Part shown: one piece after another, positions 1 to 5,338 of the stretch
How positions within the stretch are numbered: the stretch's first letter is position 1
How the letters are laid out: each line of letters opens with the position of its first letter
Assembly: GCA_013695565.1 (NCBI GenBank)
Contig: JACDAG010000197.1
Coordinates: 1 to 5,670 of the forward strand
DNA length: 5,670 bases
Source of the DNA: Bradyrhizobium sp.
Lineage (GTDB): Bacteria > Pseudomonadota > Alphaproteobacteria > Rhizobiales > Xanthobacteraceae
Reading direction: 5' to 3'
Position numbers and translations under genes: made by a program
The notes under the pieces: model-generated
What the model was told of the DNA's origin: nothing
The model's database searches: none
Seen by the model: only the letters and a program-made list of their open reading frames with translations

Positions 1-733
1 CGTCGCCGCGCATGCTGGCGCGGTGGCGCTGATTTGCAGCTTCTTCATCGAGCTTGCCCCGCGCGAATTCGTTGATGGCGCGTTTCATGCCGCGCATCGC
101 CATCGGTGCGTTGCCGGCGAGGATGCCGGCAAGCCTGTCGACTTCCTCATCGAGGGTTTCCACCGGCACCATCGCGGTGAGATAGCCGATCCGCAGCATC
201 TCGGGTGCGGTGATCTTCTGCGCGGTCAGAAACAGTTTCTTGGCATTGTCGGCGCCGAGCCGCGTCACGTAGCGCTCGATGCCGCTCTTGTAATAATGCA
301 GGCCGAGCCGCGCCGCCGGCATGAACATGTCAGATGTGTCGACCCCGATGCGGAAATCGCAGGCCAGCGCCAGATCGGTCGAGCCGCCATAGACGCCGCC
401 ATTGAGGCGGCAGATCGTCGGCACGCCGAGATCCTCCAGGCGGTTGACCACCACTTCGAACGCCGAGCCCGCGCTCTGCTCTTCCTTGGCGCTGGTGGCG
501 CGGTCGGCGACCGAATTCAGATCGTAGCCGGCAGAGAAGGTGCGGCCGGTGCCGGTCAGCACCAGCACCCGGATTGCCGGATCGGCCTCGATGCGGTCGA
601 ACAATCTCACGAGTTCGCCGAGATCCTCGCTCTGCAGCCGGTTCAGATGCTTCGGCCGGTTGAGGCGGATAGTGGCGCGCGCGCCGCTGATTTCGAGTAC
701 CGGTGAGCTCGCCGCCTCGGCTGAATCGGACAT
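1..733 (-). CDS. Enoyl-CoA hydratase/isomerase (crotonase) family protein, C-terminus cut off by window edge
   Basis: The reading frame opens at ATG 733-731 and runs 244 codons to the left edge without a stop. Crotonases are usually about 260 residues, so only a short C-terminal part is missing. Visible crotonase features are the N-terminal IRLNRP motif (22-27), the first oxyanion-hole segment TFSAGYDL (65-72), and the second segment NGGVYGGSTDLALACDF (111-127). Members of this fold act on acyl-CoA thioesters in the cytoplasm. The two glutamates that catalyse hydration in rat mitochondrial hydratase (Glu144, Glu164) align by eye with Asp120 and Ala140, while the oxyanion-hole residues (Ala68, Gly117) are kept. 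A classic hydratase is therefore unlikely; an isomerase, hydrolase or other crotonase reaction is possible, and the substrate cannot be told. A good Shine-Dalgarno (GGAGA) lies about 5 bases before the ATG. The potassium channel gene ends only 24 bases upstream on the same strand, so the two are probably co-transcribed. Confidence 0.93.
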   Translation of the reverse strand, partial: MSDSAEAASSPVLEISGARATIRLNRPKHLNRLQSEDLGELVRLFDRIEADPAIRVLVLTGTGRTFSAGYDLNSVADRATSAKEEQSAGSAFEVVVNRLEDLGVPTICRLNGGVYGGSTDLALACDFRIGVDTSDMFMPAARLGLHYYKSGIERYVTRLGADNAKKLFLTAQKITAPEMLRIGYLTAMVPVETLDEEVDRLAGILAGNAPMAMRGMKRAINEFARGKLDEEAANQRHRASMRGD

Positions 734-757
734 GTCGTTCTCCATTCTTGCTATTTG

Positions 758-1885
758 TTACTTGTTCTCGAGCGCGCGCCGTTTGGCCTCGACGTCGATG
801 GTCTGGGCGAGGTCCGGATGCCGCGCCATCAACAGGCGGAAGTCGACGAGATCGAGCACCAGCAGCTTTGACAGCCGGGTCGTGGTGATGTCGGCAGAGC
901 GCAGATTATTGCCGAGCAGCGCCATCTCGCCGAAGAACGCGCCGTCGCCGAGGCGCACCGTCTTGCCGGGCAGATCGACCTCGACCTCGCCCGCGGCGAG
1001 GAAATACATGCAGTCGCCGCTCTGGCCCTTGCGGATGATCGTGGTACGCGGCGGCAGATCCATCGTGCGCAGCATGTGGGTGACGTCGGCGATGGCGGAC
1101 GGGCCGAGCGCTGCGAAAAACGGTACCTTGCTGACGGAATCCCAAGTCTTCAGGAAATTATCGCGGCGCGTCTCGGCCGCAAATCCGGTGGCGAGAATGC
1201 CGGTCCAGAGCCCGAACACGCCGAGACCACTGATCATCACCATGGCCGCGACCATGCGGCCGAGCACCGTGACGGGCACCACGTCGCCATAGCCGACCGT
1301 GGTCAGCGTCACGACCGCCCACCACATGGTCGCCGGCACGCTGCCGAAAGTGGCCGGCTGCACGTCGCGCTCCAGGAAGTGGACCGCGACCGAAGCCAGA
1401 AACAGCACCATCAGGAAGATCACCAGCACGCTCAGCAGCGGGCCGGATTCCTGCACCAGCACCCGGCGCAATTGGCGCAGCCCCGGGATACCAGGGACGA
1501 CCTTGAGTACCCATAATACGCTGAGCAGCCAGGCTGTCTTCGGCTCGACGCCGCAGAGGATGGCAAGCGGTATCGCTGACGCGGCCGCGGCGTCCACCAG
1601 CCCGCTGCCGGAGAGGGCGTAGGCCCGGAAGCGCTGCGCCAGCGCGGCGTGGCGCAGCCGCACCCCCCATTCGAACAGGAAATAGGCCCAGCATGCCCAC
1701 AACACGGAATCGACCCAGCGGTGCGCCGCCTGATAGGTGGGGGCGACCGTAAGCAGCACCATCATGACGATGCCGATCATCACCGCGGCATAGGCGGCCT
1801 TGGTCATGTTGCGGCCGGCCGTGGCGGCAACAAATTGCGCCAGCACCTCGGAAACTTGCCGCTTGGACATCGGGAGATGGCGCAT
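758..1885 (-). CDS. Cyclic-nucleotide-gated potassium channel, MlotiK1 (MloK1)-like
   Basis: This is an inner-membrane tetrameric K+ channel opened by cAMP or cGMP binding, by family. From ATG 1885 it has 375 residues, against about 355 for MloK1. The order is hydrophobic helices S1-S4 (about 30-150), S5 (about 148-170), the pore with filter TTVGYGD (195-201), S6 (about 207-235), a C-linker, and a cyclic-nucleotide-binding domain (about 256-368). The TVGYG filter is the canonical K+-selective signature. The phosphate-binding cassette FFGEMALLGNNLRSA (317-331) keeps the Glu and Arg (Arg329) that contact the nucleotide. Stretches such as ERDVQP, MWWAVVTLTT and FGLWTGILATGF match MloK1 closely from memory. 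S4 has few arginines, as in MloK1, so voltage gating is unlikely. The frame extends upstream to a TTG at 1966-1964, but that codon has no ribosome site. ATG 1885 and ATG 1870 are the likely starts; neither has a clear Shine-Dalgarno, so the start is uncertain. Confidence 0.93.
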   Translation of the reverse strand: MRHLPMSKRQVSEVLAQFVAATAGRNMTKAAYAAVMIGIVMMVLLTVAPTYQAAHRWVDSVLWACWAYFLFEWGVRLRHAALAQRFRAYALSGSGLVDAAAASAIPLAILCGVEPKTAWLLSVLWVLKVVPGIPGLRQLRRVLVQESGPLLSVLVIFLMVLFLASVAVHFLERDVQPATFGSVPATMWWAVVTLTTVGYGDVVPVTVLGRMVAAMVMISGLGVFGLWTGILATGFAAETRRDNFLKTWDSVSKVPFFAALGPSAIADVTHMLRTMDLPPRTTIIRKGQSGDCMYFLAAGEVEVDLPGKTVRLGDGAFFGEMALLGNNLRSADITTTRLSKLLVLDLVDFRLLMARHPDLAQTIDVEAKRRALENK

Positions 1886-2069
1886 GATCGCTTGCAAAAA
1901 TCTGATAGGGCCACGCCAAAGCGTAAATGTTGCTTGCAAGGTGCCTGCCCCGGAGGAGGCCGTCAACGACGGTTGGCCAACAGATCGATGGCCTTCGACG
2001 GCGGCGCAGCAAAGGACACGCCCGTGCCGGCCGGTTCGAGCGCCGCGGCGGGATGATGGGACGGGCTGG
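1886..2069. other. Intergenic region between TAXI-protein gene and channel gene
   Basis: These 184 bases separate the stop of the TAXI-protein gene from the likely start of the channel gene on the minus strand. No convincing gene is present. A short hairpin CCGTC-AAC-GACGG lies at 1960-1972, and GC-rich palindromes (CCGGCCGG, GCCGCGGC) lie around 2025-2050. None is followed by a T-run on the minus strand, so no intrinsic terminator can be called. The length is enough for a separate channel promoter, but I see no strong -35/-10 pair. Confidence 0.5.
1888..1939. promoter_or_regulatory. Two TTGCTTGCAA-type dyads 42 bp apart upstream of the channel gene
   Basis: A perfect dyad, TTGC-TT-GCAA, is at 1930-1939. 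A second copy with one mismatch, TCGCTTGCAA, is at 1888-1897, only two bases from the channel ATG at 1885. The start-to-start distance is 42 bp, close to four helical turns, which would put both copies on the same face of DNA. The arrangement fits paired binding sites for a dimeric regulator. No regulator is identified, and the match could be chance. Confidence 0.35.
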
Positions 2070-3473
2070 TTAGGCGCTCTGCGCGGTCTTCACGGCCACC
2101 ACCTTGTCGTCCGCGGCCGGCGGGTGCCGTTTCAGGTGGTCGCGGCGCATGCCGATCTCGTCGCGCACGAATTCATAGCCGAGCTTGAACGTGTCGAGCC
2201 CATCGCTGGAGATGGTACCGTCGCGCAGCCCTATCACCACGCGCCGAAGAATGGCTTCGAGATCGTCCTGCAGCTCGTCGAGCTGATCGAGCGATTTGGC
2301 ATCTGCCATCCGTTCGCCGATATTGAGAATCTCGGTTGCGAGCTGGCTGGCCTTCTCCGGCGCGATCCGCGTCACCTTGGTGTAGAGGGTGGCAAACAGC
2401 GACCCGATGATGCCAAGCGCCGCGAGGGCGACGTACATCAGGTCGCTGTAACGTTCCACGAACGACTTGGTTTCGTCATTGATGTATTCGGCAGCCCCCG
2501 GATGCGCGACGATGAAGGCATCCTTGTCGGTCGCTGCCGGCTCGATCTTGGAGGCGAAGCCACCGTCGATGGCGAGTTCGGCCTTGTTCTCGTAGACGAT
2601 GCGCGCGAGATCGCTCACGGTTGTCGTCGATAATTTGGACTGCGCGACCAGCAGCCAGTGGAGCCCGATGGTCTCGATATCTTCCTCGGGCAGCGTCGGC
2701 GACGCCGACAGCATGCCGGTCGTGACCGTCTCCTCCGAAAGCGCGGGGTGCTTCCGGGTGATCGCTTTCGCCGCGTCGACCGCGTTCAGGGTGAAGGCGC
2801 CGCGTTTGGCATATTGCTGGTAATTCCTGTCCTTCACGACCGTCGAAGCATGGACGACCGCGACCACGGCGCCGAAGCCTGAGCCGAACAGCTTGTCGAA
2901 GGCCAAACCCGGCGGCGCCAACTGGACTCGCGCCGCCGCTTCCGGCGGCTCGGATAGTTCGAGCACATTCCGGATCAACGTGACACTGCTCTCGCGGTCG
3001 GCGACGACGGCAATCTTCTTTTTCTTCAGCTCGGTGACGGTCTTTATCTTTTTCCCGGCGGGACTGATCAGCAGCAGCAGGTCGTGTTCGAGGATCGCGA
3101 CTGCACGCGCCCGGGACGGAATTTTCGCGTCGGTGCGCAGAATCGCAAGGTTGGCTTCCTTGCGGTCGAACTGGGCGATCGCCTTGGCGTTGTCGTCGTT
3201 GGGCACGATCTTGAGCCGCAGCCGCGACGAATTGTTCTTCAGGACGGCGGCAAGCCGGGCCGCAAAGCGCGCCTCGGGGCCACCGGTTTCGCCGACGGCA
3301 AAGACCAGCGTCTCCGAATTTCGCAACCAGGTCCGGCCGCCCCACATCGTTGCGGCGGTGAGGATCAGGGTCAGTATCGAAAACAGCACGATCTGTGAGC
3401 GGTTGCTCTTGACGGCCGGCAAACGGCCGCGCGGTGGCATACCGGGTTTTGATGTTTGGGCTTCAGCACTCAT
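2070..3473 (-). CDS. TAXI-family solute-binding protein with two membrane anchors and a cytoplasmic tail
   Basis: This 467-residue protein starts at ATG 3473-3471 and ends with TAA at 2072-2070. A basic N-terminus is followed by a membrane helix (about 28-47). A periplasmic binding domain follows (about 54-340), with a GETGGPEARFAARLAAVL opening segment and a late HPGAAEY motif (324-330), both typical of TAXI-type TRAP solute-binding proteins. A second membrane helix lies at about 343-364. The remaining 100 residues are charged and helical, including a probable coiled coil (about 372-415), and would be cytoplasmic. Standard TAXI proteins are about 320 residues, secreted, and deliver substrates such as glutamate-like acids to a fused TRAP membrane subunit. 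Here no DctQ/DctM-type gene lies nearby and the protein is fixed in the membrane at both ends. A sensory or scaffolding role is therefore possible but inferred. The start lacks a strong Shine-Dalgarno. The next gene downstream encodes a K+ channel. Confidence 0.88.
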   Translation of the reverse strand: MSAEAQTSKPGMPPRGRLPAVKSNRSQIVLFSILTLILTAATMWGGRTWLRNSETLVFAVGETGGPEARFAARLAAVLKNNSSRLRLKIVPNDDNAKAIAQFDRKEANLAILRTDAKIPSRARAVAILEHDLLLLISPAGKKIKTVTELKKKKIAVVADRESSVTLIRNVLELSEPPEAAARVQLAPPGLAFDKLFGSGFGAVVAVVHASTVVKDRNYQQYAKRGAFTLNAVDAAKAITRKHPALSEETVTTGMLSASPTLPEEDIETIGLHWLLVAQSKLSTTTVSDLARIVYENKAELAIDGGFASKIEPAATDKDAFIVAHPGAAEYINDETKSFVERYSDLMYVALAALGIIGSLFATLYTKVTRIAPEKASQLATEILNIGERMADAKSLDQLDELQDDLEAILRRVVIGLRDGTISSDGLDTFKLGYEFVRDEIGMRRDHLKRHPPAADDKVVAVKTAQSA

Positions 3474-3601
3474 GGCTCATACCCGGTCGAGGGACGTTCG
3501 GCTTGCCAAATCGGCGTCGCGGGCGGTCCGAATGAATTCGTAAATACCTAGAAACGAACGACAATTTTCCCTGCCGGCCGATGATATCCTGCTCCCACCG
3601 G

Positions 3602-3609
3602 TTTGCAAA
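3602..3609. promoter_or_regulatory. Palindrome TTTGCAAA upstream of the TAXI-protein gene
   Basis: This is a perfect 8-bp palindrome about 130 bp upstream of the TAXI-protein ATG. It shares the TTGCAA core with the two dyads before the channel gene. It is short enough to arise by chance, and no regulator can be named. Confidence 0.2.
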
Positions 3610-3619
3610 TCGCCCCCGG

Positions 3620-3635
3620 CCGGTAACCTTACCGG
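3620..3635. promoter_or_regulatory. Inverted repeat CCGGTAA-CC-TTACCGG, candidate operator
   Basis: Perfect 7-bp arms are separated by two bases in the middle of the divergent intergenic region. It lies about 147 bp from the TAXI-protein ATG and about 200 bp from the DUF3307 start. The size and symmetry suit a helix-turn-helix dimer. The regulator is unknown, and the stem without a T-run does not suit a terminator. Confidence 0.4.
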
Positions 3636-3636
3636 G

Positions 3637-3649
3637 GCACAAGCTGTGC
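3637..3649. promoter_or_regulatory. Inverted repeat GCACA-AGC-TGTGC next to the CCGGTAA dyad
   Basis: Perfect 5-bp arms around three bases start two bases after the preceding dyad ends. Together they form a 30-bp block of dyad symmetry. It may be part of one composite operator or chance. Confidence 0.25.
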
Positions 3650-3824
3650 GCCGATGCCGCAGTATCGCCGTTCGGCCACACCGTAGTTTTTTCGGACTAC
3701 CCACAGGTGCATTCCGGTTCGGGAGGTGCCATAAATAACGGCAACGTTCACGTCCGGGTTCGAGAAGAAAATTTCGCTGACAGCCTAGACCCCCGGTTTT
3801 GATTGCCACCTCATTAGTCCCAGC

Positions 3825-3830
3825 AAAGGG
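3825..3830 (+). promoter_or_regulatory. Ribosome binding site AAAGGG supporting a TTG start
   Basis: AAAGGG sits 8 bases before TTG 3839 and 23 bases before the first in-frame ATG (3854). The spacing favours the TTG as the start of the DUF3307 gene. Confidence 0.45.
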
Positions 3831-3838
3831 CGTCAGCT

Positions 3839-4246
3839 TTGTTGTTTCCTTCCATGTCGTCGTCGGTCCCGGTTGCTGCGCTGATAGGGTGGATGTTGCT
3901 TCTCACGGTGAAGCACATCATCGCCGACTTCATGCTGCAGAATTCCTGGATGGCGATCGGCAAGGACCAGAAGACCGGCTGGGCGATGCCGTTGCTGGCG
4001 CATTGCTCGGTGCATCTGGTGACGTCGCTGTTGCTGATCATGGTGATCGCACCGCGGTTCTGGTTCGTCGCCTTCATCGATTTCGCCATTCACATCACGA
4101 TCGATCGCGCCAAGGGGATCTGCGCATCGTCGTTCGGGGTGACACTGGAGAACGAGCATCCCTGGTTCTGGACGCTGATCGGCGTCGATCAGGCGCTGCA
4201 CCACCTCACCGGCTTCGGCCTGTCGATCTTCATGGCGGCGAACTGA
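3839..4246 (+). CDS. DUF3307-type small integral membrane protein
   Basis: This 135-residue protein is largely hydrophobic, with about four membrane segments (roughly 12-32, 50-72, 74-92, 112-132). It resembles DUF3307 proteins from memory, notably the KHIIADFMLQ segment, LLAHCSVH, the DFAIHITIDRAKG block and the C-terminal VDQALHHLTGFGLS. The family's function is not established. His and Asp residues recur in or beside the membrane segments: H26/D30, H55/H59, D81/H85/D89 and D117/H121/H122. The pattern suggests a metal site or membrane hydrolase, which is inference. The start is probably TTG 3839, because a ribosome site lies 8 bases upstream; TTG 3842 and ATG 3854 are alternatives, and an in-frame TAG at 3815 limits the frame. 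It stands alone after the divergent region. The dehalogenase gene begins 84 bases downstream on the same strand and could share its transcript. Confidence 0.85.
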   Translation: MLFPSMSSSVPVAALIGWMLLLTVKHIIADFMLQNSWMAIGKDQKTGWAMPLLAHCSVHLVTSLLLIMVIAPRFWFVAFIDFAIHITIDRAKGICASSFGVTLENEHPWFWTLIGVDQALHHLTGFGLSIFMAAN

Positions 4247-4313
4247 TCCGGCTCAAAGCTGGCTCGAGGCTTCGCTTAAGGCCGGGACTATTCCGGAGAG
4301 GCACGCGCATGTG

Positions 4314-4334
4314 ATGCGGGACAGCAACCCATGA
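4314..4334 (+). other. Possible six-codon leader ORF overlapping the dehalogenase start
   Basis: ATG 4314 opens six codons ending in TGA 4332-4334, which overlaps the dehalogenase ATG 4331 in an ATGA arrangement. A GGAGAGG element lies at 4294-4300. The ATG at 4309 that it would best serve is followed at once by a stop. The dehalogenase itself has only a weak GGGA nearby, so translation may depend on reinitiation. Such mini-ORFs are common by chance. Confidence 0.2.
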
Positions 4335-5209
4335 CGGAACAGCCGCTAGCCAAGAAAACCGTCGCCGTGCGCGATGCGCGCATGGCCTATCACGAGCGCG
4401 GGCAGGGCGCGCCGATCCTGCTTTTGCACGGTAACCCGACCTCGTCCTATCTCTGGCGTGACGTGCTTCCACCTCTCGAGGGGCGCGGCCGGTTGATCAT
4501 CCCCGACCTGATCGGAATGGGCGACTCCGGCAAATTGCCGAACGTCGGACCCGACACCTATCGCTTCGCCACCCACCGCGACTATCTCTGGGCCTTCATC
4601 GATGCGGTGGTGGGGACCGAGCCCGTGACGCTGGTGCTGCACGATTGGGGCTCGGCGCTCGGCTTCGACTGGGCCAATCGCCACCGCGACCGTGTTCGCG
4701 GCATCGCCTATATCGAAGGGATCGTGCGGCCGATCGCCGGCTGGGAGGAATGGAGCGCCAAGGGTACGCCCATTTTCCAGGGCTTTCGTTCCGACAAGGG
4801 CGAAGCGATGATCCTCGACCAGAACATGTTCATCGAGCGGGTGTTGCCGGGCTCAGTGCTGCGGAAACTGACCGAGGCCGAGATGACCGAGTACCGCCGG
4901 CCGTTTCTGGCGCGCGCCGACCGCTGGCCGACGCTGACCTGGCCGCGCCAGATCCCGATCGCGGGTGAACCGGCCGATGTCGTGCAGATCGTGGCCGACT
5001 ACGCGCAATGGATGGCCGGAAACGAAATCCCGAAGCTGTTCGTCAACGCCGAGCCGGGCGCGATCCTGGTCGGTGCGGTCAGGGACTTCTGCCGGACCTG
5101 GAAAAACCAGACCGAAGTCACCGTGTCGGGCGTGCATTTCGTGCAGGAGGATTCCGGCCCTGCCATCGGCCAGGCCGTCGCGGCCTGGATGCAGGCGCAC
5201 GAGATCTGA
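4331..5209 (+). CDS. dhaA: Haloalkane dehalogenase, HLD-II subfamily (LinB/DhaA-like)
   Basis: This alpha/beta-hydrolase cleaves carbon-halogen bonds in haloalkanes to give an alcohol, halide and a proton, using water only (EC 3.8.1.5). The protein has 292 residues, close to LinB's 296, with no signal peptide. The HLD-II pentad is complete: nucleophile Asp105 in HDWGSALGF, acid Glu129 in AYIEGI, base His269 in VHFVQEDS, and halide-binding Asn35 in HGNPTSSYLW and Trp106. Each sits exactly three positions before its LinB counterpart. Further blocks such as DLIGMGDSGK, WPRQIPIAGEPADV and RDFCRTWKNQTEVTVSG match LinB from memory. Ser175 stands where LinB has the tunnel-mouth residue Leu177, so substrate range may differ. 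ATG 4331 is the only plausible early start: no start codon lies between it and the in-frame TAA at 4277. The symbol is the generic family name. The natural substrate in such soil bacteria is unknown. No other dehalogenation gene or regulator is nearby. Confidence 0.95.
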   Translation: MTEQPLAKKTVAVRDARMAYHERGQGAPILLLHGNPTSSYLWRDVLPPLEGRGRLIIPDLIGMGDSGKLPNVGPDTYRFATHRDYLWAFIDAVVGTEPVTLVLHDWGSALGFDWANRHRDRVRGIAYIEGIVRPIAGWEEWSAKGTPIFQGFRSDKGEAMILDQNMFIERVLPGSVLRKLTEAEMTEYRRPFLARADRWPTLTWPRQIPIAGEPADVVQIVADYAQWMAGNEIPKLFVNAEPGAILVGAVRDFCRTWKNQTEVTVSGVHFVQEDSGPAIGQAVAAWMQAHEI

Positions 5210-5210
5210 A

Positions 5211-5244
5211 CCGAATCGACATTGGCTCCGCGGCCCTGATTCGG
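5211..5244 (+). terminator. Possible hairpin after the dehalogenase stop
   Basis: Perfect 7-bp arms CCGAATC (5211-5217) and GATTCGG (5238-5244) enclose 20 bases, beginning two bases after the dehalogenase stop. There is no following T-run, so it is not a standard intrinsic terminator. It could stabilise the 3' end or be chance. Confidence 0.3.
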
Positions 5245-5264
5245 GCGCAACTGGCAAGCGCCCC

Positions 5265-5288
5265 GGAACATTACTGCCGCCCTTAGTT
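5265..5288 (+). promoter_or_regulatory. Weak EcfG-type promoter candidate GGAAC-N16-GTT
   Basis: GGAAC at 5265-5269 is followed after 16 bases by GTT at 5286-5288. The alphaproteobacterial general-stress sigma factor EcfG recognises GGAAC followed by CGTT. Here the C is an A and the spacing is about one base short, so the match is imperfect. It lies some 50 bases before the downstream start codon. Confidence 0.2.
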
Positions 5289-5301
5289 AACCTTTCGTTA
5301 G
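5287..5301 (+). promoter_or_regulatory. Near-consensus CtrA box TTAA-N7-TTAG
   Basis: TTAACCTTTCGTTAG matches the CtrA recognition pattern TTAA-N7-TTAA in seven of eight fixed positions. It lies 38 bases before the start codon of the last gene, a typical promoter-proximal place. CtrA is a conserved response regulator of cell cycle and motility in alphaproteobacteria. Whether it binds here is inference. Confidence 0.4.
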
Positions 5302-5326
5302 AGAATTGCACTGCATCTTCCGCACA

Positions 5327-5332
5327 GGGAGA
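5327..5332 (+). promoter_or_regulatory. Ribosome binding site GGGAGA
   Basis: GGGAGA ends 6 bases before ATG 5339. It is the best ribosome site in the window and fixes the start of the last gene. Confidence 0.75.
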
Positions 5333-5338
5333 ACCGCA

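Larger units (their letters stand above)
3474..3838. other. Divergent intergenic region, no gene seen
   Basis: About 365 bases separate the divergent TAXI-protein and DUF3307 genes. Open frames here are short, lack ribosome sites and look like no known family. The stretch is more AT-rich than the flanking genes, for example around 3541-3565 and 3728-3800. It contains three closely spaced dyads (listed separately) and a weak hairpin GTAGT/ACTAC at 3683-3700 enclosing a T-run. Promoters for both genes must lie here or nearby, but I cannot place a convincing -35/-10 pair. Confidence 0.6.

Noticed and set aside
23..1516. Long plus-strand open frames opposite the crotonase and channel genes (23-706, 540-1292, 1076-1516)
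   Set aside because: They are antisense to well-supported genes and their Arg/His/Ser-rich translations match no family. Such frames arise from GC-rich third codon positions.
1960..1972. Hairpin CCGTC-AAC-GACGG as a terminator of the TAXI-protein gene
   Set aside because: The 5-bp stem lies about 100 bases past the stop and has no T-run.
1158..2012. 284-codon minus-strand frame overlapping the channel gene
   Set aside because: It is the channel gene read in another frame. Its Arg/Gly-rich translation lacks domains.
1800..2633. 277-codon plus-strand frame over the TAXI-protein 3' end
   Set aside because: It is antisense to a recognisable protein and has no ribosome site or family features.
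3683..3700. GTAGT/ACTAC hairpin with a T-run as a terminator
   Set aside because: The T-run is in the loop rather than after the stem, and no gene ends next to it.
3463..3809. Short frames in the divergent intergenic region, on both strands
   Set aside because: They have no ribosome sites, mixed composition and no recognisable motifs, and they overlap each other and the dyads.
3799..4314. 171-codon plus-strand frame over the DUF3307 gene
   Set aside because: It is a shifted-frame shadow rich in Arg, His and Gly, whereas the DUF3307 frame gives a coherent membrane protein.
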